Of a stretch of DNA of 64,000 nucleotides, positions 1-13,500 are shown in pieces; positions within the stretch are counted from its first letter, which is position 1, and each line of letters begins with the position of its first letter. The stretch is from assembly GCA_963693285.1 (NCBI GenBank), contig OY848917.1, positions 31,693,245 through 31,757,244 of the forward strand, in the 5' to 3' direction. Below the pieces are notes generated by a model. The model worked only from the letters and a program-made list of their open reading frames with translations, made no database searches and had not been told where the DNA came from. Made by a program: the position numbers and the translations under genes. Source of the stretch: Xestospongia muta. Taxonomy: Eukaryota > Porifera > Demospongiae > Haplosclerida > Petrosiidae.

Positions 1-313
1 GACATCTAGATACATTACTCTGATCAATTAAATATTGAGAATCCTTAAAACACAAAGATCAATTTAACTTTCAATTCTTACTACTTTATAAGTGCTTAGT
101 TAATGGAAGTGTTAACAATACATGTGTGTATAACACACGTACATTATCTACAATTATTAAATTAAGAGTTCCTAAAGCACTAAATAGTGCAACCATATAG
201 ATGTACAGACAGCTTATCACAATGTACATGTATACAACAGTGACATGGTATGAGTAATTTTAAATAGTTTATATTGGGAGATATATTACTTATCATTGAC
301 TTGTGTATTATTA

Positions 314-2100
<1,787 letters not shown>

Positions 2101-2220
2101 CCCATGCAATTACATAACCTTTAGATCACACCTCTCAATCAGGAGGTAATTAGTATTATCACATGCAATTACATAAACCTTTAGATCGCACCTCTCAATC
2201 AGGAGGTAATTAGTATTATA
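2101..2220. repeat. 60-bp tandem duplication
   Basis: Two adjacent 60-bp units (2101-2160 and 2161-2220), both containing catgcaattacata and cctctcaatcaggaggtaat, differ at only a few positions. This is a simple recent duplication in noncoding DNA. Confidence 0.9.
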
Positions 2221-2274
2221 TAAACAGCTACCTAGTTATGTGTTAGTCACATAAATTTTATTTTGTGTTTGATC

Positions 2275-2872
2275 CAGGCATGGGGCCAAGTACATTGGTA
2301 CTTGTACTTAAGTACTATCAGTACAACTATGAAAGTACTTGTATTTATACTTAAGTTCTTCCTTTATTTTTTTGTAGTTATGTGGGGGTACACAGTATAT
2401 TCACATAATAATACAATAATTACATAAGATAGAAAACAAAAGAAAGAAAAACGTGTTGATGAGTCACTCTTTCTTCAGAGATGGCCCAGTCCAGTGAATT
2501 GATATTAGAGAAAAAAGGTCTATGGTAAGAAGAGTGAGCTCCACGTAAACAGACTATTACTTAGTAGCTCCTTGTATATCCATTGACACAAATCCAGCCA
2601 AGTATTAGAAAGAGAATACTACTTAAGTATAAATCTCTTGCTAAGCTTGCCAAAGAATTTCTTGGAGTACCTTTTGTACCACCATCCTTACACCCATTTC
2701 ATGTTTTTTTAGAAATATGCTAGTTTGCATTGATTTTTTTAGAAAAAAATTATATCAGTAACATATCATTTGAATATATGTACATAAAGGAGTGTATGTA
2801 TGTGTATTTGTACTTAAAATTTTCAAAGGTACTTATAATTCACTTAAGTCCTTGTACTTGGCCCCATGCCTG
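2275..2872. mobile_element. Non-autonomous hAT-like element with terminal inverted repeats
   Basis: The left end reads CAGGCATGGGGCCAAGTAC and the right end reads as its inverse (GTACTTGGCCCCATGCCTG), giving inverted termini around 598 bp. The ends are rich in degenerate GTACTTGTACTTAAG repeats. The inside shares blocks (acacaaatccagccaagtat, gaaatatgctagtttgcatt) with the second copy at 2953-3830, which keeps a hAT transposase C-terminus. CAGG-type ends fit hAT. I could not find an 8-bp target duplication (left gtttgatc, right caggctac), so either the insertion is old or the boundaries are off. Confidence 0.75.
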
Positions 2873-2952
2873 CAGGCTACTTCAATTTGTCATTTGTCAA
2901 CAATATTAACTGAACAAATACACCAAGAATATGCTTAAGCACACTTGTACAT

Positions 2953-3756
2953 CAGGCATGGAGCCAAGTACATTGGTACTTGTACTCAAGTATTACAAGT
3001 ACAGCTATGAAAGTACTTGTACTTATCTTTCTTTCATTTCTACACAGTACTTGTACTCAAGTACTGAGCTATGTATTTACAAGTACTTAAATACTTGTAA
3101 ATTCTTTGAAGTACCTTTAAGTTCTTTTATAATCTGACTCAACAAAGTTAACCTTACCCAAGTTCATGTTGAGGGTAGTTTCAAACCACATTCAAAGAAG
3201 GGCGAAACCTTATTTAGCTTCATGCCTGATCCTGAGACTGAAGCCACTCCTTTCCAAAGCCATTCAAATACAGATGATTACATAGCAGCTCCTCGTGTCT
3301 TCATGGACACAAATCCAGCCAAGTATTAGAAAGAGAATGATAAAAATATCCATCTGTTGTAAAGCTTGCCAAAGTTCTTGGAGTACCTTCTTCATCTTCA
3401 CCAGTGGAGAGGCCGTTCAGCAATACAGGAAAATTTTTCACACCAGAAAGGTGCAGATTGAGTGATAACACATTTAAAAAGTTGCACTTAAAATAGCATT
3501 TTGTCATTTCAACTATTGCCTTTGTTACTATGAATCCCTACATAATATCTTGGCACAACCATGACTGAGTTTGCCAGCCCTATGTTCGGTGATGACTGTA
3601 CTATGTGGCTACTCAGGATGTAAGGATATTTTTACCCTCATTTGTACCACCATCCTTATATGCATTTTATGTCTTTTTTAGAAATGTACTAGTTTGCATT
3701 TTTAGAAAAATATATAATTATATTAGTAACATTCTATAATTCGAATTTATGTACGT

Positions 3757-3787
<31 letters not shown>

Positions 3788-3830
3788 CAGGGTACTTTGG
3801 GTACTTAGAATTGTGCTGTCCCTATAGCTA
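2953..3830 (+). pseudogene. Decayed hAT transposon copy with transposase C-terminal (dimerisation) fragment
   Basis: It begins with CAGGCATGGAGCCAAGTAC, the same left end as 2275-2872, but is longer inside. On the plus strand at about 3290-3507 a fragment translates with the hAT C-terminal dimerisation signature: NPAKY, then LGVPSSSSPVERPFS (compare the family's SxPxERxFS), then RCRLSDNTFKKLHL and a stop. The Trp expected after NPAKY is replaced by a TAG stop. The right terminus is eroded beyond a (GT)n run. It is a dead element fragment. Confidence 0.72.
3752..3788. repeat. (GT)n microsatellite
   Basis: A run of about 17 GT dinucleotides with one interruption near its start (gtgtgtatgtgtgtg), inside the decayed hAT copy. 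Confidence 0.9.
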
Positions 3831-4963
3831 GTGCATGGCAAAAAAACCCTTTATGGCCACTGTCTGTTGTAGTCTGTTGTGTCTAGGTAGTCATGTTGGC
3901 TATTTAGGTCTCAATACACAACAATGACAAAGTTGAAACACAAAATTAACCTAACTTTAAAAATAAAATCATCAAATCAATTTACCAAAGTATGGACACA
4001 AGTTATACAAATGGTTTGATTACTTATTAATTCTAAAAGAATATCTAAGAAAGTGAAAGTACATGATAATAGTGAGTTTCAAGAACTTTACTTGCAAGCA
4101 AAAGAAAAGAGATTTGGTGGTAATCAGAAAAAAATGAAGGAGATTTAGATTTATACAACCATCCCTGCAATTAGTCTCACAAGCCAAATCTAACTCAAAC
4201 TGGAATCATTCAATTGCAAATTACTGACCAACCAAATAATATATGATAAGTTAAACTCCAAATTGACATGAATATTATTAAAATGACAAGGTCTGTACAA
4301 GTTTTAGAACAGGTCAAAGTTCATGTCAGTTCTACAGGAAGTCAATCCTACTTAATAAACAGTGGACCTCACTCCAGAAGCAATTTTGTCAAATGACATG
4401 GCTAACCTAATAATGGAATGTCATACTTTAATAATTATTATACCCCTAGATCTTAAATCTTGGAACCCACACATGCTAATTTACATTGTCTTTTATCACT
4501 GGGTTTGTCAAAATTGTAACAACAAATAATGCAAATGAAAGTAATAAGTGAGGTCACAATTAGTCACTAAAAACGGTGTATAGAAGTAAATCAGACATAT
4601 GTCATTCTCCTCTATCATTGTGTCTGGTGACTTGGTTTTGTTATCATATAAATAAGACTTTATAGGAAGTGGAGGTGCAGTAATAATTATAATCTAATAT
4701 AATGTAATAATAATAATAATAATAATAATAGATGAACAATTATAGGTCTCCACCTCTCGACCAAGGGTGTCAGATACCTAAATTTATCACAAATGTAGTC
4801 TGGCTTTAATCATTGTAGCCAAGTCAAATAAATATTACTATCATTGAAACATAGATAATTAAATGACAAATATAATGTTAGCATAATTATTATTATAAAC
4901 ATGTTTTAGCTTTATATAGGAATACTTAATAGGTTAAAAATATTATGATTGTTGCATTGTTCT
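3831..4963. other. Intergenic, no gene seen
   Basis: AT-rich noncoding DNA between the hAT remnants and the 3' end of the SLC35F-like gene. An (ATA)n microsatellite lies at about 4704-4730. I see no coding signal on either strand. The segment nearest 4963 is presumably the 3' UTR and downstream flank of the minus-strand transporter. Confidence 0.6.
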
Positions 4964-6893
4964 TTACACAACATACTTTAATACAAAATGTTTTAATCGA
5001 TTTTTATTGTTGTGTTTACTAGCGATCAGTGGTTGAATTTCATCATCATTACTGGGAAGAGAGCCATTATTAACACTGACAAAATTTGAATTAATAGGAT
5101 ATTCGAAGCTCTCCGAGGATGAAACACTTGCCTAAGACATAAAGAACACTTCATTAATCACATTGTTACTATTAAATCTTAAAAATTTATCACAGCATGC
5201 AACAAGAAAAAAACCCACTTCTACTGCTATATGCATCCAACAAAACAAGATTAGTAACTTGGTATCCATCCTATATAAATTCCCATGTATAACAGCCACA
5301 TTACAACCATTTAGTAAGAAACTACTATTTGATGGTAATTTTGAGATATTTCAATAAAGGTGACAAATCAATTACATCATTGACATACAAGGCCTAATAA
5401 CTTAGATGTTTTTTGCTAGTCTTGTTGAAGCTCTTATTTTTGTATTTAAACTCTTTCCATAGCTTCTGAAAATTTCTGCTGTAGTTAGGAAATGATTATG
5501 TGAGAATTGTATGGTTAATAATATGTAAATTGTTGATGAAGTTTTAACATGGCAGAATGGAAAAAAAATCAATTACTTTATATGGATTTCTAGTTTACTT
5601 TCTAAATAGCCAGTGTTATAGTTTTAATATAGATTTGGAAATTCAAAGATCTATTGAATGGCACAACAATTCTTTATAGCTTATTTCTAGCCTGAGCTTT
5701 AATAAGAATGAGTTAGTGTTACACTCAACTGAATTATATATATATATAACTGACCTTTTCAAGACTTTCTTCCTCCTTTGACTTCCTTTTGATTTCCACA
5801 AATTCAGAGAAACAGAATCCTAAAAATGCAATTCCAATCAATGCCATTCCAATGTAAACAACAAATTTAGCGCTAGTATGATGAATCAGAAAATCTACTA
5901 ATATTGACACTGGTATTGCCATAACTGTCCCCACACTAAAAAAATAATAACAGAGTAACTAATAAATATAAATCATAGATAGTAAAAAATTGTAATGACA
6001 ATTTTATTATGATAAAAAAAATTGACTAAAAATTACTGCAAAAAGCACAATAGATTATTCACTTTTATACATTGCCAAGTTATAGAATATACTCTACACC
6101 AATAAATCACATAGTCATAATACTATCAAATTTTCCTTATCACAAATATTACAATAATCACAAACCTTGTAAATAATGGAGACGACAGAGCTACACATAC
6201 AAAAATAGCTCCATTAAACATCACATCCAATATTGCATTATAAAACATCAGTTGTAATACATCTAAACAATAAGACACGTAGGATAGGATAATTTAACAT
6301 GTGATGTAGTAGTCTTACCTGGAGTTGGCCATTTAAAAGGTTCAAATGTGAAATGAAGAATAAAAAGAGGTGGCCTGTGATAATAATAAAGAAAATTAAT
6401 TAATACTCTTATAAGTAATGAAGTTAAAACTAATAAAAAAAGGCAAATACACAAATAGTATTCTTTAGTTCAACAATACTAATAATTACATTCAAAAAGA
6501 CATCATTTCTTTCACTGCAATATTATTCAAATGAACACATATAATGTGTAAGTCATGTGATCTATTTCTAATCCATGTCACCTTAAGTCACTAGACACTC
6601 TATTATAGCACCTCACTAGACTAGACGATTACTACTTTTGAGTACTAAATAATATTTGAAAGACTTTTAATTTGTTGAAATGTATCACAAAAGTATATAC
6701 ATCATTATAAACCACTAAATTTTATTTGTGTTTGATCATAACAATACTTACCACATCCATAATATACTATGTATTCCCATTAATCCAATAATCCTTATTC
6801 CATTACAGGCTGAAGCAGGATCATCCTTCACAGTGGCAAACTTTTTTAACAAGACTTCCAGCAGTGCATATAATATTGTGCTAAGTACAAGAT

Positions 6894-6946
<53 letters not shown>

Positions 6947-9900
6947 ATGAATGTGTGCACTAACTAGTTACCTTCGCATAGCTTACCACATATCCCAGAG
7001 CAGTTTGGTTTACAACACTATTTGAATTTCTCTCTGAGAATACAGCTACAAGAGCAACACCACATACTGAGAATATCACTGCTAAAATCTAGAAAAGACA
7101 CAATGTGACATCATAACAGCAAATTTTAAAACAATAGTTGGGTGTGTTATATAGACTTATCTACTACATAAATATCTATGAAATAACTTTAAAAAATAAG
7201 ACAGAGCAGGACATTTTAAATAATGAGTAATGCAACTTTCTAATAACAACGTACACACATTTTAAAGACAGGAAGTAAAAAAACTATTATAGCTACCTAC
7301 CAGAACCACAATAGCTATTATAGTTACATACAGGGAGTATAATAGCTATCATGGTTACAGATAGGAATTATAATAACTATTATAGTTACAGACAGGATGT
7401 ATAATAACTATTATAGTTACAGACAGGAAGTACAATAACTATTAATTATAGTTACACACAGGAACTATATTAACTATTATAGTTATAGACAGGAAGTACA
7501 ATAACTATTAATTATAGTTACAGACAGGAAGTATATCAACTATTATAGTTACAGACAGGAAGTACAATAACTATTATAGCTACAATGTATTTTAATAACA
7601 TAGTTATAAACATGATGTTCCAGCTGCCATAAAATTAATAGGAGCTACATGTAATGTCATGGCAATACTGCAGCTTTAAATATGTATTGAGGATAGTTAA
7701 AAATTGTTACCTTAACTACTGAAATTTTCTCTCTTAAGATTGGCACAGACAATATAAATGTGAATGCCACAGCAGACTGGTAGATAGCTGTGTTAGCTGG
7801 TACACTGGGTAAGAAAGAGACAACCATTAACAGTTTGTATTAAGTATGGTAAAATAATTCATGGTACACAACTCATAGAATATACAAGTATTCTAATAGT
7901 ATTAGTATTTATATCATAAATGCCTGAAATGCTTGAAAAACATTACTAGTGAGTTTTTGATTTGACTAGAACAGCTAAATTGTATTTTCTCTTGGACAAA
8001 GACAATGGTCAAAACAAATTAAAAGAGGCCATACAGTACTATTAATTACAATCGTTAATGTTATTACAAACTACATATGATTTCTTTAAGTACAAAGATA
8101 AAGTGAAAGCCATGGAGCAATAAAGAATGGTCACATCAGACGCAAAATACACATATCATATATGGTGTTCGTAAACATACACAAGTTATATAAACAAAAG
8201 TAACATCTGTCTAATCTTGCATCACTCTGTAGAGTATATTACCATTTGATGAGTTCAAAGGACATCTTGTGATGTACATCTAATATTAGTTTTCCACTAA
8301 CAAATGTACATAAAACTCAGTTACAATATCAATAACACTCTTGTACTACAAGTAGACTTACCTTGTTCTGCTAAGAGATAAATACCATAAATAAGCTGAT
8401 ATAAGACTTATAACTCCAATCAGAGCACTGCTCAATAATGCCCTCCTGTAAAACAGATATCACAGTAAGAATATCTGAAAACAATACTTTTCATTTATAA
8501 TGACAAAGACATATACTTGTCACAAGTTTAGCTAGTTCTGAGAGAAACTCCATTTCTGGCTCCAGAGGAATACTACCAAATTAGCACAATAATTAGCATT
8601 ATGAATTTCAAACATGTAACACGTTAGTAAATCGCCTCTTTCAATAGCTATGCTAAAGGTATGCCTGCTTAACCTGCGTCCTCTGTAAACAATGCACTTA
8701 TAGCATATCTAACTTGTTAGAGTATGTAAAGTGGTTTTAACAAGTTACGAGTCTGGATCTACCTGTTTGAGCCAGTTTTGAGGAATGGGAAATGGAAAGA
8801 CTTAAAAAATTATAACTAGCTAGTATCATTTGTAACACGCTACCTATTAGAGTTTATTATTATTATTACAGTATTATAGTATAGTACTGAAAATTAACTG
8901 AATGGGTTGAAGTTGTTCTAATGAGTCTAAACCAACCAGGCTAAAGATACAGTAAGATAATATAATAAATTTCAAAGAACGTGAATGTGTACAGTGTATG
9001 CATGAACAATCCCCTTATCAAGCCATTAAGTTCTTATAGGTTAGGCAAATCAATAATTCAAATTTAAAGACAATGTTCAATGACAGAGTCCATAGCCAAT
9101 AAACAATAGGCCTTCTTGGATATGTGGGATACAGGACATTACTACACTCTATCTAATAGCATCACTAATCAAAATAATGAAACAAGCTAGTCAATCCAGT
9201 CTAGTCTAAACTAGTTTATTACATAACATAGTAATTATATCAGTTCAGTTCAAATAGAACAGTTCAAACAATCTTACAACGATCAGTGATCAACAGAAAA
9301 TTACTAAGTCACAATAAATGACAAGAGGAAAGCATTGAATTCCTTACACAAAACGATTCTCTTGAACTGATTTCTGCAGATGGCTAAAATGAACCCCCTA
9401 AGCAAATGCTGTATTACAAACAAAGTACATTATCATTACAGTAATTTTTCATACAATCAAACAGTATTATGTTTTCAATACATACTTTGATGAAAGTGCT
9501 CCTTCCCCTACAGCATTACATCTGCAGTTCCCAGGAAAAATCTGCCATACTTTCCAGATAATATAGAGAATAGAATACCAGCTGTGCACCCAATATACTA
9601 TGAAATATGGCTTGAAAGTGAAAAAATGCAACGTAACAGGTAGTAACAGGTGGATTATTGACACGCCATTAGATCCATAATCAATCAACAACAGTGTGTC
9701 ATTTTATCATTTATATCACTCAATCATAAATATCTGTATTTCCTTCATTAACAACTACACACACTTCAGTTACACGTAACATGTAGGATAATAGTACCTG
9801 TGGATACTTTTGAAACAATCCTTGCAATTTCTCAGCCATTATGATCCCTAAAAAATAATGCTTTAATTAACAATCGCAATAGTTATAATACTTCTAATAA

Positions 9901-10175
9901 GAGTTTATCTAAACTGCATTCCTACTCTTGTAATGAGGTATGTCATGTACAATGATCAGACAAAAATGACAAATACTACGTTGTCTTAGGGAGCCAGATC
10001 AAGTATAGCGATAGAAATGATGCATCCTTACAATCACTAATATTGTTACACTTGTTTATCAACCTATTGCATTGGTTGGTCATCGATTTATCGTCAACTT
10101 ACATGATACGATTGCTAACACAAGACAAAACACAGCACCAAGAAATTTAATCATAGAAGAACCAGTTACAGCCAT
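4964..10175 (-). CDS. SLC35F-family transporter (drug/metabolite transporter superfamily)
   Basis: Multi-pass carrier of the DMT/SLC35F group. SLC35F3/F4 relatives are linked to thiamine transport, but the substrate here is unknown. I can splice about eleven exons in frame from the ATG at 10175 to TAA at 4964, giving roughly 390 residues. In order: an N-terminal membrane helix (MIKFLGAVFCLVLAIVSW), YPQPYFIVYWVHSWY, ISAYLWYLSLSRTSVPANTA, IYQSAVAFTFILSVPILREK (the conserved cavity helix and LREK), ILAVIFSVCGVALVAVFSE, a second half with LSTILYALLEVLLKKF, LDVMFNGAIFVCVALSSP and SVGTVMAIPVSILVDFL, then a charged cytoplasmic tail with KRKSKEEE. The two-half layout fits the ten-helix fold. SVGTVMAIP resembles SLC35F3/F4. 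All junctions are GT-AG. The intron upstream of the YLVLST exon ends in a long CT microsatellite, and another intron holds a tandem repeat at 7288-7590. Confidence 0.85.
6897..6945. repeat. (GA)n microsatellite forming an intron pyrimidine tract
   Basis: About 24 GA units on the plus strand, read as CT on the transcribed minus strand. They end directly in CAG, the 3' splice site of the SLC35F-like exon that starts at 6894. Confidence 0.92.
7288..7590. repeat. Minisatellite of ~37-41 bp units in an SLC35F intron
   Basis: About eight diverged units built on ataactattatagttacag followed by acaggaagta. Units differ by small insertions such as an extra taatta. It lies in the intron between the exons at about 6981-7089 and 7690-7808. 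It is a noncoding tandem repeat. Confidence 0.88.
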
Positions 10176-10572
10176 CTTCGCCCTCTCAACTTATTAAATT
10201 GCCTGAAGTTTAAGCTATGTTGATTAACGAAATCACGTGTGGAATGTGGAAAAGGGCTGGGCTAGTTTTAAACAATATTCATAGTAACTCAAATCTGCGT
10301 ACAAAAATACCTTGCTTTGAATGGCTGTGATCTCTACTAGCAGCAAGCTACGAGTACCACGTACAAGTAAGTGATACAGATTATACCTTTAGCATTGTTG
10401 TGATCTTATAAATCATACAGAGTAGGTACATAGGTACATGATAATACTGTTATAAGACTAGTGTCTCACTGAAGACAGTGGGGTGGCCTATAGAGTTTTC
10501 GATTATTACAATTTGCTAGTTGTATATAGACATGATCTGTTCATTTATAAAATCATTGCTACTTAGGAGATC
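10176..10572. promoter_or_regulatory. Shared divergent promoter region, transporter / MAP3K
   Basis: The start codons of the minus-strand transporter (10175) and the plus-strand kinase (10573) lie 397 bp apart and point away from each other, so both promoters must fit here. A possible noncoding first exon of the kinase ends at a good donor (acaa|gtaagt, near 10368). An in-frame ATG at 10322 upstream of that donor would run into a stop after splicing to 10566, so I use 10573 as the start. Transcription start sites are not determined. Confidence 0.5.
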
Positions 10573-13500
10573 ATGTCAAGTAGAACTAGTGGCAGCTTGC
10601 TACCTCAATATCATGATTATCATCGTATTGCTGCAGATGTTCTCCATAAACCAAGGTAAGACTAGTTCTATTTCTAAGAATGTATCTATATAGATTGTTT
10701 GAGGTAATGATAATGTTTAATGAGTATTTTTGGTATAAGGCTAAAGCCACTTTCCTCATGCTAAGTAATAGGCTTAGCAAAAATCAGTTGAACTGAACTG
10801 GTCATTGTAAATTTAAATATCTATATACCATCTGTTCTTTACAAAATCACTGCATTCCTCGAAGCTAGTCATTCAACTAATTGTCTTTGAAGTAGTCTGT
10901 GTATAACATTCCATCCCAGCTACTATAGTACATGCGCTAAGTAATGAGGTTTAACAAGAGTGAACAGAAGTTATTGTGTATATAATTAGCAACCAAACAC
11001 ATGAAACAAATTAAAAACGTTAAGGTACTTAGTGCCATACTTAGTGTACTAGTGCAATGTGATAATTATATAATTATCAACAGCTAATTAGGATGTGCTA
11101 ATAGCATAGATTAATTGTTAATTGTGTGTACACAATATATTATAGATAGATAGTCATAACCAGTCTTTGATATTGTATAGATATACACAAACCAAGAGCG
11201 ATCAAGGGGTGTGGTCATACATGTAGGAATAATTATAGTTACTTTGCATAAACCCTGACTATTTCTGTACTTAAATACAAGGATCTTAGCAAGATGTGTG
11301 CATGGTTATAGAAATTTATTTTTTTGGCACGTAATTTTGTACTAGATACACTCTTTTATAGTATTAATAACATTATAGATGGAACAACTGGTTGCACTCT
11401 TTCCATAATGTCAGGTGACTTTATGGGATATTTGTATTATCCTGTTTATGAACATAATAACAAACATTTAGTCATTATGTGTGTACTTTAGCACTCTTAA
11501 GTCATAACAAACAATGACGCATACTAATAATTAGACAATAAGGTCACTTAATTTCTAAGTATCTATAATTGTATGTGATACTTCTACTGTTAAAGATTTA
11601 AAACATTATTAATGAAGTCATTAACAATATTATTAGTTACTTAGTCTTGTAAATGATTACAAGACTATCTTCAAAAGTCATACACATTTTAGCATTTGAG
11701 GAACTGCTAGTCACAACTAAACGTAAAAACTTGTTGAACTGGTACTAATTATATCACCTTTGAACCTTGAACTTTCATTGATTGTAGTTTTATATCAGGC
11801 ACATATTATAGTGAACACACACATATTCCTGGTACAGTGGTACAGAGTATTAGACTATTAATTTGAACACGTGAATTCTTGGAAATTTAGTTATAGTTTT
11901 AATTGTATCATGATTATAATTAAACTGTTTAAGTACAATAGGTAATTGATAAAGTTTAAATAATTCTACAATAATATGTATTCATCAATTTCTATTCATT
12001 GTGCAATCTGTAACAAGAGGAGAATTTAAACTATAGATTATTTTCTTTTTGCCCATTCTTGGAATCAATTTCATGATAATTATAATACTACTTTACTTTA
12101 TTGTTTTTCATTTGTTTATTAAATCAGTAGAAGGGGTGGGGCATTATGACATTACTAAGTAATATCTATTGAAATGTGTTTTTTTTTCTCTTACAAAAGA
12201 CCAGATAGTGCCGTTAGTGCATTGTTAGAGGCTGCTGAGGTGAGTCACACAGATAATATTATTCATATGTTCAATATTCATTAATGTTAAGAATATTGAT
12301 AACTATAGTCATCACATTTTTGACTTACACAGTAAGTGAATATATTTATTTATTTTTTTTAATTATTTTTGTTTTACAAAATGTCTCATAATGGTCTGTT
12401 TTGTTTGTCAACATCACCTTGACTATGTAATCATAACTTTATAAAATGAGAGAACAATTTATACATACACTCCTTCTTTAGTGATGGATCCTCTGATATT
12501 ATCCAAAAACTAGTTAATAATAGTTTAATGTTTCACAACTTTCTTTATTTAACAAAGTGATAATTGCTTCTAGTTACTAATGCAAGTTAGATATTCCTTA
12601 ATATTATAATGTACTAATTACTAAACATTAATTATAATATTATTCATGCTAAATTGTGTAATTTTCCTATAGGTTGGTGCTGATGATAGAGTGAAATTAT
12701 TGTTAGATAAATACAGAGCTATTGTCAATTTGAAATGTGAGACAACTGGAGACACTGCACTTATAGCTGCATCTCGTAATAGACACCACAAAGTTTGTTA
12801 AAACACTCATTATACATTACTGAGTAAAATGTTACTATATAAACTTTAGTTTGCATTGTCACCAAACATCTTGGCAACAATATATAGCATCATTTCAATA
12901 AATGGTACAAAGACAATGACTTCATATAGTATTAGAGTTTTATATTATTTTCAAAAGCGCACGATATTTTAACAATGATGAGTCTTCTTCAAGTGTATAA
13001 CAAAACATAATCAGAGCTACTTATGATATAAACAACCAAAGTGGTCAACTACTTTACACAAAACATATTAAGAAATATCTGTTAATCTGTTTTGTGTAAA
13101 ATAGTTTATCACCTTGATTGTTCATATCATATAAGTAGCTCTGATTGTGTGTGTTTTGTTGAAAATATAAAAGTTCTTTAGTACCATCTGGAGTCATTTT
13201 CTTTCTATCTATTGTTATCTATTTATCTCTGACTGATGCAATTCAGGCAAAAAAAATGTTTGTTGTTTTGGGCCTTATAGCATTTTCAACAATGTCCATT
13301 GCAATAAATATAATACAATTATTATATAAACTAAGTTTACATTATTACCAAATATTTGAATATTAATTACATTACCATTGCAATAAATGTACCTCTATTA
13401 AATGTAGCAGTAATATTGTTATTAACCAAGAGGGTATCTTAAGGTCATGGATTAATGACTATGGTTAAAATGATGAACAAAATTTTATATAATTTGTTTA

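Noticed and set aside
6748..6960. Frame with a long Leu-Ser repeat (SLSLSLSL) before the transporter exon
   Set aside because: It is translation of the CT microsatellite in the intron. The exon begins after the CAG at 6894.
7288..7590. Possible CRISPR-like repeat array
   Set aside because: Units are head-to-tail without unique spacers and lie in a eukaryotic intron. It is a minisatellite.
10322..10572. ATG at 10322 (MAVISTSS...) as the kinase start
   Set aside because: After the donor near 10368 it would join the next exon in a frame that meets TAG at once. The ATG at 10573 keeps the frame open.
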